DNA of 64,000 nt from Mytilisepta virgata (taxonomy: Eukaryota; Mollusca; Bivalvia; Mytilida; Mytilidae). The notes beneath the pieces were generated by a model. That model made no database searches, was not told where the DNA came from, and saw only the letters and a list, made by a program, of their open reading frames with translations. Every line of letters begins with the position of its first letter. Positions within the stretch are counted from its first letter, which is position 1. Position numbers and translations under genes: made by a program. The stretch covers positions 1,736,001 to 1,800,000 of the forward strand of contig JAPWFG010000024.1 of assembly GCA_028015205.1 (NCBI GenBank), given 5' to 3'. This document shows, one piece after another, positions 11,660 through 25,600 of the stretch.

Positions 11660-13394
11660 TTATCGTAATCTTTTTCAAACAAAACTTTTTAGTTTGGCCA
11701 AAAGTTTTTAAAATTTAATAATGAATTAATGCCTGCTAATTTAATGAAATGAGTGATTTTCTGACAATTGATTTTTATTCTGTAAAAATAATATTATTTA
11801 TTTCAAAATAATGGAATAACGGTTCATATTATAGTTTAAATGTGCAAGGAGTTTCACGAAGAAATCGGCCTTACATGTAATCATCGAGAAATTTTGAAAT
11901 CCTAATTTGACTCTAAATATGAGCCAAAAGAGATATCAAATTTTTTCTCTCTCATTTTTTTTTACATAAAAACAATACTAAATACTTTTTAATCTTATTT
12001 TTTTAGTTTTACATTAATATGTTACGAAGTTTATTTTGAGTCATAAATAATAAATCGATCGTTTTAAGGCACTTCGCTCTACGTTATAACCTCTGGTAAG
12101 CCTTACACAATTACATGAATGCATAATAAGCAGAAAAAACATTATTTTGTTGTTTATTTGACATTCTGTAATTATATTCGCCGGTGTGACCTTTTCCTTT
12201 TCGTTTTTTTTTTTTTTTTTTTTTTTTGTAAATATTACAGCTTTATATTGGACTTTGAAAAAAAAACACCTTTATTTTAGTAAGTTTACAACCTTTTCTA
12301 TTTCAGATGAATGAATTTTAAAGAATTATTCCTTTTTGTAATATAATTCAAATAAATAATACCTTTCCATACAGTCATTTTAGTTCTTCTACCCGATATG
12401 TTGGTCAGCGTCCTCATGAATTATGAATTGTGTGGATTGTCGTACAAGTCACATACATGTACAATACCCTGACACTTATTTTGGTTCTCATTGTACTGTT
12501 TCTATTACGTACAACCATAGTTCTATGTGCAAATGTATTTATACGGGGTAACACACTCATCAAACAGGAATTATGTCATCGAATCACATTTCCTAAATTG
12601 TGAAATAACTTTGACACTGACCAGTTGCTATGAATTAGAGAGACAAGTGAAGTGAAAAGGGGACGTTAAATCCCATCTTAAGATAGCTGTTTATGAGGTA
12701 GAAACATGTATATTCCTTATTTTCCAACAATTTTATCATTTTGTTACTAACAGTAATTTTCAAACATCAGACATTTTGAATAGAAAAATATGTTCATCGT
12801 AAAATGCCGGAAAGAGCCGATTCTGTACAGATGAAATGGACCGTTTTCAAAGATACAAAAAATTGCCAGAAACAACATGTATAAAAAGCTTAGTCTTCAT
12901 ACAACTGTATAGCGCGAAAACTATAAGATTTTGGTTTCAATTTTATTTTTTTATGTTTTTTTATTTGGTTCTCCTACTGTCTCAAGTTTTTGGTCTAATT
13001 ATGTTTACTTAATTCTATATTTTTTTATTGTTTTAGTTATACACGTATCCTTGTTATTGCTTCTGTATCCTTTTGCAGGTAATTAAAATGTATAACAGTA
13101 CTCGCTAGTGTTTGTGTATATGTCCCTTCTAGGGAATCTCTGGCCATTGTTTGCTGTTCCTCTTGTTCGTACGTTTTTACCTTCCAAAAAACCAATGAAC
13201 TCGTGGAATAAAAAGGAAGAACTGAAATAGTATGTCTTCAATACATGATTTAGCGTATCAAAAGGATCACATGACGTGAATCGATTCACATATATAACCA
13301 ATAATCAAAGGAGAAATTAACATAAAAGAATTTACTTAACGCTAATAAGATGCATTGAATAAAGTTCAATTTCTTGTCTGTTTAGAAGGAAAGT
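11660..13394. other. Upstream region of lectin A; no gene recognised
   Basis: Non-coding AT-rich DNA with a 24-T run at 12204..12227. The sequence just before the lectin A start codon (TTGTCTGTTTAG then AAGGAAAGT) could be a splice acceptor for an untranslated first exon, but no 5' UTR exon or promoter can be assigned from sequence alone. Confidence 0.45.
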
Positions 13395-13698
13395 ATGACC
13401 GCAAAGAGAGTTTTTCATATAATTTTGAATATTCTGTTAGTAAAAGTTTCTCTAATCTTTCCCTTACAGTTGAAGGAATCACATTTCAACTCAGGAGAAC
13501 ATTCGAAGTTTCAAACTGGATCAATATGGTTCATGTCTACAAAGTCGTTTTTAGAATGTGCAATTCTATGTTTGAGGGCAAACTGCTGTGCTGCTAGCTA
13601 TGACGAAAATTCCTACAAATGTTTTGTGCATGATAACGAGTACTGCTTCCTGCAGACAACGCCAGCTGTAGGATGGAAAAGTCTTAGAGGCAATTTAT
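13395..13698 (+). CDS. Lectin A exon 1: signal peptide and PAN-like module
   Basis: The exon opens at ATG 13395 and ends at TTTAT|GTAAGT, a consensus donor in phase 1. Residues 7-24 are hydrophobic (signal peptide). Six cysteines then follow in the order C55, C59, C64, C65, C76, C84, with NCCAASYD between. This resembles a PAN/apple fold. The start was chosen because the paralogue starts at the aligned Met and both exons are exactly 304 nt. Confidence 0.85.
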
Positions 13699-16600
13699 GT
13701 AAGTTAAAATTTCATTTGCTATATCAGAATTATAAGAGTAGTTCCACATGATCTATGATCGAATTTCTTGTTTTACTATATTTTCTATTTTTATCTTGAT
13801 TTTTTATTATTGGTAAATTTCTCCTGTTAAGGATGCTCGTTGGTCAATTTTTGGTATTTTTGTCAGATTTTCGACATCCTCGGGTTTTATCCATTTCTTA
13901 AACATTAAATGTTTTGCCCAAGGACCCACACTTTTTCTTTTATAATTCAATCATATATACCTTAAAATGGTATTTGACAAAATTTATGAAATTCTTTTTA
14001 TTTTTTCATATATTTTTGAGAGACTGAAGTTACCGATGCAAATACAAGGACAAATCCAGAGAAAACCCTTTTCCTGCAAATTTTCAAGGCCTTATAGCTC
14101 TAAAATGAGTACATGAACCTATATTTTTTTCTTGCTTATTTGTTTACTATTCATATGTTCTCTCAAACTTAAACACCCATTTCAAATCCTATTTATTTCC
14201 TATTAGACCAGCGATCCTCTTTAATAGACTACCTCAACTCCCTTTTTATATGGATGCAGAAGAGTTTATCAACTAAGGATCACAGTAAAAAAAATTCATG
14301 AAACTGTGTTTTTTTTCTATTCAAACTAATGGCTAGTCTCGACTTATAAAATAAATGTCTTTACACTTCACAGATACATGAATCCTTATGGTGTTAATGA
14401 CTGCTATCATATCTGGGGACGGATTATTTATATTAAGTATTTCCAAGTTTAAGGATGATCGCAGGTCTACTAGTAAATAAATAGGATTTGAAATAGGTGT
14501 TTTAGTTTGAGAGAACATATGAATAGTAAACAAATAAGCAAGAAAAAAATATAGGTTCATGTGCTCATTTTAGAACTATAAGACCTTGAAAATTTGCAGG
14601 AAATGAGTTTTCTCTGGATTTTTCATTGTCTTTGCATTGACAACTCTATCTCTCAAAGATGTATGAAAAAATAAAAAGGATTTCATAAAATTTTGTCAAA
14701 TACCGTTTTAAGGTATAAATGATTGAATTATAAAAGAAAAAGTGGGGGTTTATGGGCAAAAAATTGTTTAAGAAATGGATAAAACCCGAGGATTCCGAAA
14801 ATCTGACAAAAAGACCAAAACATGACCAGCGAGCATCCTTAAGGACATGCTAAAACACTGGTTAGTTATATAAAAAAAATGGGAATAGTTTGATATTGTT
14901 TATGGAAAATTTAACGAAGGTCTATATACTAGTTTCGTAGAATTTACTTTAATTGGCGTTAATCTTATCCATTATGTATTGCTCTCTGTGTATAGCATTG
15001 TCTGATCAGAAATCATCTGATCATGCGATTGGAGAGTTCTAAAATTGTTATATTTGTGGATAATTATTTGAAATTTTTTTTATTGATATTAAAAACAAAA
15101 CTAATTATTCATGTAACCGTTAAATTGTGTTATAAACCAAACATTTATACAATCCATTTAGTAATTATGAAACTGATAAATTACAGCATTTATATATATT
15201 AATAGTACTAACGATTTTATATTTACGACATTGTTTGGAATTTTGTCCATCTTTCTCGGGAATCAGCAGCTTACCGCTGAATGTATTTTACCTACAGCTG
15301 TCTAATATATTGTTATAACGGTCATTTGACGGTCCATTATTTCAATTACAAATTGAATGTTTAAATCAATACCACGAACAGCCAATCTGTTATTTAAATA
15401 ATTTATCATGTAAAATCCGAATATCGCCTAACCGCCTCAGTTGTCTCGTGAGGGCGTGATCGCCTCGAGTGCGGAAGGTCGCGGTTTCGATCCCCGGCCT
15501 GGTCAAACCAAAGACATCAAAATTTGTATTTGCTGCTTCTCCGCCAAGCACGCGGCATCTAGGACTAAAGCAAAGAATGATTTGCACAACTAAAACGAAG
15601 ATAGTAACCCTATGTTTATTTACTATCATTGAAACGAAAAAGTTGTCAGCAATAACATATAGTTTTTATAGAAAATTCTAGGGATCAGTTTTTGAGAAAT
15701 GATGATTTAAAGTCAAATTATGATTTTTTTCGCCAGTTTTTATACGAAATCTACAGTAAAAAAGACAATTATTTGAAGGATTTTAAATCAACTTTATTGA
15801 AGAAATATAAAAGCTAAATATATTTATTTTTTTCGATATTTAGATGCAGTTTTTTAGGTACCTCCTACCTTGATGAAGAAATTCGCTGTTTTCCAGCTAT
15901 TTGTAACAGATTTTATGTTGCAAGATGAACAAAAAATGTGTACATTGTCTATTAATATAAAATTTATTCGAACTCGGCACGAAACAGGCGAGCCTCGCAT
16001 TTCGACCTGTTTCTAAGCTTTGTCAGAATAAAATTTTATATTCCAAGACAATGTACATATATTCTATATATATCACCTACATATATTTTCTATTGATAAA
16101 AAAAAATCGATTTGAAAAAATAAATAAATGTTCCTATGCTTAAACAAGAACCAGTCTAGCATGTCCCTTCTCTAATATTATGTATCTAATTTCATATAAC
16201 ATGTATATTTATATTTTTTAGTGTTTAAGGAATATATTCCCCTGAAAAAAACATGGGACGATGCAAAGGTATGGTATTTTATTTATTTACTCAAGTTAAC
16301 GAGAAATTAACAGGTTAATTTTAAATATATTTGAAAAACCATTACAATGCATAAATTCGCAACATTTAAAATGAAAAACCTGGTGCAAAAATTAACTTCT
16401 TTTGAACTTTTAAACTTAACTGTTTTTATGATTTATGAACTTATTTGGTAATCTGGTAGATATGATTAATGTAACCTTTTTGGTGACTTTTAGGTTATTA
16501 TAAAACATGTGTATGCCACTATGATTCGTATGTGATTTTTTACCTGTTAATGTGATTGTATTATTTTCATAATGTATTGTTATGATAACCACTCAAGCTA

Positions 16601-19600
16601 TTGTATATATAATTACAATAAACACGGTAAACGTTCTATTTGAATTCAGTATTTATTAGAATTGATTTATGTTTGTTAATTAGTTTGCTTCTGTTTCACT
16701 TTATCGGAAGATTGAGTAATTACACGCTAATTATAACATTGCAATTTAAACTTACTCCACGCACGATAGATTCATTCATTATTCAATTTAAACGGAATCA
16801 CCTCATACCATTGTTACTGCAAAGGTTATCAGAATAAAGATATATATATACCAAATATTATAGCGAGCGCTATAGGACCATATGCATTTCTATATATAGG
16901 TCATTTAGAAAAGTCTTTGTTTAATGTCATGAATGTGGGCAGTCATATTGTGCTACATACTAAGGCTAGAAAAAGTTTTGTAATGAGAGGAAGAAAAGTA
17001 AGGGAAATAACTTGCTTCAAATAATAATTTTAGAGTCAGAATCTTGATACCGGAAATGAGTTTCTGAAAAGGTATATTGCTATGCTCGCATCATTGGGGC
17101 AGCCAACAGCATATTAATTTTTTAATAATGGTAACGAGGTCACTTATGCATAGAGAATATTTGGCAAAATCTGTATCACATGCAGTATCAACCCGGGATT
17201 AAAATATTAGCCCGAGGGCCTCCGACCGGAGAGATGATATTGATCGAGCATGTGATACGGATTTTGATATTTTTTATACGCTTTATCATATATTTTAACA
17301 GTGGTGAAGAATTTTAGTTTATCTTTCTGGTCATGTGACCAATATCATTTTAAGGGGTATGATAAAGTGGTGATGATATCGATATCATCACGGTTGAAAA
17401 TACAGCTGACAATTTTCTTTCAGTATCGTATATGTAATTTTCCTTTATTTAGTACTAAGTATATGATAAATCTATTTATTTTATACTTATAAATAGTTCA
17501 TGACACTGAGGGCAATATGCCAATATATGGACCGGCGGGTTGCTCCAAAAACATTAAATTAACCTCACTGTTTTTGGAGCGACCTGCCAGTCCATACATA
17601 CCATTTGGCCCGAAGTGTTATGAACTATTTCTTATACTATATTTATACATGTAAATCATATATAGTTTGCCATACTGCATTAGCCCATGAGGGGGTTAAT
17701 CGCCATAAATATTTGTATATAGGCTCATTATTCCCCCTATCCCTTCCAAAAATAGTTTCTTTTCGGATACAACATGAAATATCAGTCTAGATAAGTTTTT
17801 TAAAGGCATGGGAAAAAATCTAAACCCCTCAATCCCCTTCTCCCACCCAAACATACCTCAAATTTGTGATGGTGATAGGAAAAATCTAGATGGTGGATGT
17901 CAGCTTACAATCAGTAGCACTTATGTACACAAAAAATACTTTTATAGTTTATTTTACCCCTTTAAAAAAGTATCCAATTTGGAAAAAAAATGTCCCCATT
18001 AGAAATATAATACCCCCTCCCCCCAAACCATTCACTTTTGTATCTGCTCACAAACCAATCGAAAAGAATGACATTCCGCTCACAAGAAAAGGAAATGGAA
18101 AAATCGTATACACTGTAGTTTCTCCCTGTTAAATCGTATTTACAGAATCAATTATTCTTTGTAATTGTTCATTTGTTTGAGAAGCGACACGAATTTGGCC
18201 ATCAGAAGAAAGTTTACAATGAAATTAAAACACAAAACAAACCCGTTAGCGATTCCGGTAAAAACTCGATTATATGGACGATTATTTGGACCTGAGAAGT
18301 TTACTTAGATAAATAGGAGAAAAACAAATCAATAAGTATAATATTTATTGTTATTTTGTACGAACGAACTCGTGCTGATATTACATGTCGGATATGATAT
18401 ATCAATTCAGATACATTTAAAGTTAATTACCTTTGGGACATGGTAAATGCTATTAAGTTTAGGTTCAGTATATGTATATATTCTTTAATTCCTCTTTTAC
18501 AGAGATATACAAGTGAAAATGTTACAATATTTCTTCAGTAGAATAATTACTATTCATGAATTAATAAAAATAATGAAGAAGAGAGAAAAAAATATTTGTT
18601 AATATTAAGTTCAATTGTTATCAGAGAAATAAACACAAGCAGTGTCACGGAAGAACTTGGCACTAATGTTCATAAAGATATGTTTGTCATCTTCCATTTC
18701 AGAACATTTTTCGATTAAACCATCTAAACTTCCCATTAGCACATGTAAAAAACGTTCTGTTGATGCAGAAAATAGATTGTCCAAATAAATATAAGCTTGA
18801 ACACCAAAATCATTTAAGACTGTGGTCCAAAATCGATCACGTATAACTTCAGTAATCGGACAGTTCAAAGTGAAATGTTCTATTGTATCCACAAACGGTA
18901 AATGGCACTTACTGCAATTTGTAATTTCAGTTTGCGGTGGGCAAGTCAATGCTTTTGACAAGAAGAACATATTTGAAAGTTCCATGTTAGTTTTAGCGGC
19001 TGACCATCCAATGAAAATTCTACCTCTATGAATATGTTTAAATCGCATAAAGTCACTGTCGTTATTCATTCTTGCATTCCTTTCTGCTTCCGCTGTATAT
19101 AAAATAGCTTTTATTATAAGTTACATCAGAATTTAAAAGCCCCATTTTATCGTCTCTTTATTTATTTCATAATAATTCCGATTATATGCTTCCCGAATTT
19201 TTTTCGGGAAATATATATAGTGGTTGCCTTTTACATTCGTTTGTCCGAAATAAGTATATGTATATATTCATTGCCAACTGAATTGTACAAACCTGGAGAG
19301 ACATACTGAAGACCGAAGAATTTATGTGTATCCTTTTTTTATAGACATATTGCAATAACTGGGGTGGATGGTTAGCTACAGTCTCTACATCGTCAGAAAA
19401 CGAGTACATGAAAAATTTGACTGATCGTAAGTGCACTTTTACTAAATCATGCAGGTCATTCAATGTTCCTAAATGTATGTATTCTAATATTGCGTTATCG
19501 TCCACACACGGAGGTATCTCTACATAGTTGTTTACAATAAATCAGTGAATAAAAGGAGAAGATCAAATTTTGTATCATTTAATGTAGGTCTTATTAAATC

Positions 19601-22600
19601 ATTTCTCAATCATCTTTCAATGGGTTTGAGATATAAAAACCTGATTTGACCATGGTAACCTAATTATGAGTTACACTTATGTGAGTATATTTACAACACG
19701 AGGTATATAATATCCTGAAGAACAAACAACATTAATTCATGTTGTAATTACGTAGTATTTTGTATATTTCTGAACATGTATGAAAACAGTTACTTTTATA
19801 CTCCTAAGATTCCCTACAAGTAAGTTTTCTATCTTGTAGTAAATAAAGAAAATTAAATTATTGAATTGTTTTTATAATCATTAACTGCCAAAAACTGTCG
19901 TAAATGAGTGATTTTTACAAGGATGGCTATCCGTAGTATACCTATCGCCCGAATCTTAAACCGGCAAGCTGACCAACTTCCTGTAGAAACTAGGTTGGCT
20001 CACTTCGAAGGGAGAAAAACCAGTCTTGCTCTGGGTTGTTTTTAACACTAAATTATTTATTTGTTATTGTGTATACGCTGACATTATCTAGTGTAAAATG
20101 GATTTCTTTATCAACTCATATATTTGAATCTTGCTATCAAAACAATTTTATAAACATATTTATTATGACATATTTTTATATATCAACATGTTTATACCGC
20201 GAGAATGAAATATATTAATAAACGCGGATGGATTCCTGAATTGGTGATGCATATCAGCTTCAGCAGTAAAAGGTTAGACGAAGAGGAAATGAGAGGTGAT
20301 CAGTAACTATTATAACACAAGAAAGGTAAATATTTTAACACAAGAAAGGTAAATATATTATACTTGATAAAATTTAATCGTTTTAGCATTAATCATAGTT
20401 TAGTATAATATATATTAACGAGATATTGTAGAAGGAAAGCAGTAATTAATGAATCGGTTAGTTTTTCTTTCGGTGACACCTGTCGCCATTTTGGATATCA
20501 GCTGATAAGTATGTCATTTGAGTTGAAGTTAACAACCGTGACCTCCCGTTAAGATTTCGAAACCATGTTAATTGTAAATGATTTTCATAAGCGAATATAA
20601 TGCAGTTTTAATCAGAAAAGAGCTGTAACATTATCACACTGTTATTTGAGATTAATACATATGTAACTATGATGTACCATACCTGGCCATTTTACTCATT
20701 TCCTAAAATAACTTCAGTTATATAATCGTTCATTAATGCACAAATAATGTTTGTTTGTGCAGATGCAGCATATATACGGTAACATTGGTTATAATTAGTG
20801 ATCTGTTTCCTACATGTGTAACAATCCAGAAATATTTTTATCTACATGCAAGTTAAATTTATCGTACTTAAATATTAATATTCTGGAATACATGTATATA
20901 TATATATATATATATTGGGAGAGAACCTGAATTCAGCATAGGTGTAGTTGATCAGTGCTATGTAAGAGCTAACTCATAATTAATCTTTTATAATGTAGGG
21001 CAATAATGATGTATTACTTGAGCATGTCAAGCCTAACTAAATTGAACACATATGTTTGAGAAGATGATCAGTGATATATTTTGACAAACGTGTGAGCCTT
21101 ACATGTATATTAGAGCAATAATGTGAAATAATATGATCATGCTAAGCTATATTGAGACACACCTGACTTGGGCTTATGTCTATGGTGATCAGAGCTATAT
21201 AATGTTACAGTAATATTGCACCTTGATAATTTCTTAGAGAATTTTAACCTTGATATATTGTATTGATTCTACACTTCATGTATATATAAATGAGAAGTGC
21301 TATATATTAGAGCAAATTTCAGTGCTATATAATGTTACAGTAATATTGCACCTTGATAATTTCACAGAGAATTTTAACCTTGGTATATTGTATTGATTCT
21401 ACACTACAGGTATATATGAATGAGAAGTGCTATATATTAGAGAAAATTTGAGTATTGACAATTTGAAAGCAATAATTAGGTTACCCATGTACATGCACAT
21501 GTGTATTAGCTGAGCATGTTAATCAGGCGAACATAAACTAACCATATTTGTATCTTAATTTCACCAGGAATACTTGTAGTTGAGAAACTATACATATATC
21601 TTTACTTATAGATTGAGACATCCCGTTCAGAGAAAACGCACTTCTGCCAATTAATAGGCTATGAACAAGAAGAAGACAGATTCATACTGAATTGCGTGTT
21701 AGAGGAATGTGTAATAGATATCAAGACAAGCGGAATCCAAGTGTGGAACAATGAGGATGCTACGCCAGAGATGATCTTCGACAATGAGGATGCATCCCCT
21801 GATATGATACTTGACAGAACTATGTCGTTTGCAGCTATTATTACAGAAGTGTCGGGTGTTGCTATACATATATCCTATCTAAAACAATGAAGAAAAACAA
21901 ACATGTATCAATACACATGCCAAATATATATTTTCACTGATCTGACCACATTTTTAAGGTTTTAAACATACGGTGTATGAGAATTGTGATAGAGACCTGG
22001 GATAGAGAATACTGCAATGTAATTTTTTGTTAAAATATTTGGAATCAAAATGGTATTCCATTTATCCCTGTTTGCATGGAAATATATGAAATAAATGGGA
22101 GAATACTGTGTACATCTATATCTATGATGTCCATGTTAAAACTTGTGCTCTTGCTATATTTTATCTAAAAAGTTAATATATTTATGCATTATGCATTAAA
22201 TGTAAAATTTCTATCAGACCTAAAAATGCGCCAAAGCAGCATTCGGCTCTTGTCAAAAAAGCGGACTACTGTGATAAAAATATGTATCTGTGATAGTTAC
22301 GGATACACATCAATATAGTTTATCATAAAGACAATTCATACTACATGTATTTTGATTTTGAATTTCAACTGTTTACATAAGTTGTTCTATGTAAAGTCAG
22401 AACATCATATATTGTCAAAAAACGTAGAGTGAATACTTTGCCATAAAGTCACATAAACAGATCCACAAATGTCGAAGAAGAACTCAAATGATTAATATAC
22501 TCTCTCAAAAAAGAAACGCAACATCAGATTATCTTTTTGAAATATTATTTTTCCGGACAAATAACCAATAAATATCAAAATATATGTACACATGATCATA

Positions 22601-25600
22601 ATTACACCTTCATAAAAAGTTTCCAGGTACAATCATTTAAATTCATCCACCCGTAAACGACTTTGGTCGCAATCTGGGACACCCTACGATTTACGCATTG
22701 CCAAAAACTGGGTCGACTTTCACGTGCAAATCATGGGTTATTTTTTAGCTCAGTCAGTCGGTATAAAAACCCGGTATTTCTTTTCATGAATGCATTCGTA
22801 AAATAAAATTCTGATGAGGTGACGCTATGCCAAGGTTAGACGCTGCTACCCGGAATATCGCTATCGGACGACTAGAGGCAGGAGAATCACAGAATGCTGT
22901 TGCTGTAACGTACAATGTTCATCGTAGCACAATTTCACGCCTTTGGGGATGCTACCTGCAGCTTGGTACTACGACAGATCGGCCACGTTCAGGGCGCCCG
23001 CGTGTTACAACCAGGGCGCAAGATCGTTACATCAGACTTTTCCATCTGCGGAATAGGACTATTGCTGCAACAGAAACAGCTGTAAACGTCCCTGGGTTGC
23101 GCCGTATATCAGCACAGACAGTACGCAATCGGTTACGTTCTCATGGATTGAGGGCAAGAAGACCTTACTTTGGAGCAACACTGAGACGCCAACACCGCCG
23201 AGCGAGGGTTAGATGGTGTACTACAGTTCGTGCATGGAATTTACAGAACTGGAGAAGAGTATGGTTCAGCGATGAGTCACGTTTTCAACTGGAAAAGCGA
23301 GATGGTCGCATACGTGTGTATAGGCGCCGAAACGAACGTTTTGCGCAAAACTGTGTTGTGGAGAGAGACAATTTTGGCGGAGGCAGTGTTATGATGTGGG
23401 CCGCTATTTCTTATGCCAGAAACACACAGCTGATACATATCCAAGGCAATCTGAACGCTGTTAGGTATAGAGACGAAATTTTACGACCTCATTTATTGCC
23501 CGTAATTGACATTCGGAGAGAAATTTTTCAGCACGACAATGCCCGACCACATACAGCACGTGTAACAGTAGACTTTTTAGAACAACAGAATGTCAATGTG
23601 ATCCGTTGGCCGTCACGATCACCCGATCTTAATCCAATTGAACATTTGTGGGATGAAGTGGATCGGCGCGTGCGCCAACGACAACCACCACCGCAAAATC
23701 TGCAACAATTACAGCAGGCACTTCAGTTTGAGTGGCAAAGGATACCGCGTGTTCGAACTCAGCGTTTAATTCAATCTATGCCAAGAAGAGTCGGGGCTGT
23801 GTTACAAGCAAATGGTGGACATACCAGATATTGACAATTTATGAGTGATTTATTGACAATATGTGACAAACTGTGATATTCCAAGGTAAAAGAACTCATG
23901 AACAAGAAGTGTGCCAATTTTTGCATTCCTGTGTAAATTATTTATATCATAAATTATGAAAATAATATATGAAGTAAATTTCCTATTTTCTGTATGTTGC
24001 GTTTCTTTTTTGAGAGAGTATAGTTATCAAGTTATTAATTCTGCAAAAAAAATACTAGCAATTTACTCAAGTTTATGATGGATAAAAACTGTTGCTATAT
24101 TATGAGCAACAGGTGCATATTAGATAAGATGCAATGAGGGAAGAGATGGGAACAGTTTCAAAAGTAAAAACAGATATATATTTATAATATACCCTCGTCT
24201 TTCAAGATTGTTCTAAATATATTCATTCCATAATTTATTGCCTTGTTTGGTGTAGCTCTATGTACATTGTTTGCCAAGTAGGGTGCAGCTATATACATTG
24301 ACATTGTTGCCAAGTTGATTGCAATTATACATTTTTGCCAAGTTTGGTGTAACTGTATTTACATTGTTGCCAAGTTGGGTAACATTTAGGTCAATGTCTG
24401 AAAAATATAAACATTATTGTATGAGGCCAAGAAACTTGAGGCGAGTTTTGCCCTTCTACGCTTTCGTGCCGAATACAAAAAAAAAATTATATTTAACTGA
24501 CATTGACCTAATATTGGTTTTATACTGCAACTCAAATTGATACACTGATAGCCATTTAAATGGTAACACACATTTTAAACTTATTTCTAATCCTTAAATG
24601 AACTTCTTATTGTGAAAGAAGTGAGCCAACATGAAATCGACATTGTACAAAATATCACCCTTTAACTATATTAAGGACAAACAGTAAACACAACAGGAAG
24701 TGTTCTTGTTGCAGTCTAAAGTGCCTTATCACTACAATTTTTGCCTTGCCTCACAAAAGTCATAAAGATGTGTTGTTTCCTACGACAACATCGTCAACTT
24801 GTGAATAGTAGGTGATTAGGTCAGATAAACATGAGGAACCTCATACCGACAGTCAATGAATTTGGTACGCAGTTGTATTAGCATTCGAATGGAAATTTTT
24901 TTAGTTTGCCCCCCCCCCCCCCCCCCAACAGTTATATTCTAGTGACTATGAATCTTTACTATACAGTACATGTTGTGAAAGTCTATGGGGTACAGTCAAA
25001 ATTTGAGTTTTGCATTATTCACATGTTTAAGAGATGCCTTATTCATTTTAATATTTGAATTATACCATCAAAATTGGATTCAGGTGAAACATGTATATAT
25101 AGTACAACAGTTTGTACTATATATACAGTTAGGTTCACTATCATTAATTCAACAGCCATCAGATCATGAGTCCATCCGAGTAGACAGTACTTCAGTACTT
25201 TGTTTAAGTATTGAGATTACACCAAAGAAGAAGAATTGACTTTACAAAACAGATATGATTTAATCACAGCATCCGAGAAAAATCCAAAACCAAACCGAAA
25301 GATACGACCATTAAACCAAGTTTTCGGGATTCCGGTTCCCCTGTGCCGAACCTTGATAACTTTATTGACGACCGGGATGATGACAACGAGGATGACATTC
25401 AGATTTACTTAAATTTTAATCTGTGTTGAAAAACAAAATAATAGGACCAGACAATTCAACAATTTTAGATTTAGATTTAGCCAACCGAAGAGACTTATGA
25501 CGGAGAATGGAAACAATCTCCTTTACAACATGTAAAACAGTTCAAAAGTCGAGATGAAGTGAAAAAATGTATTTATTAAATATGATTTATCTTTTGAAAG

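Larger units (their letters stand above)
22498..24020 (+). mobile_element. Tc1-like DD34E transposon, apparently complete
   Basis: 27-bp perfect terminal inverted repeats (22498..22524 and 23994..24020, starting TACTCTCTCAAAAAAG) are flanked on both sides by TA (22496..22497 and 24021..24022), the target duplication of Tc1/mariner elements. One intact transposase ORF occupies the centre. The whole element is 1523 bp, in sense orientation inside lectin A intron 3. Perfect ends and an uninterrupted ORF suggest recent movement. Confidence 0.93.

Noticed and set aside
15425..15510. Possible tRNA gene
   Set aside because: A B-box-like GGTTTCGATCC is present, but no full cloverleaf. The segment continues into a SINE body.
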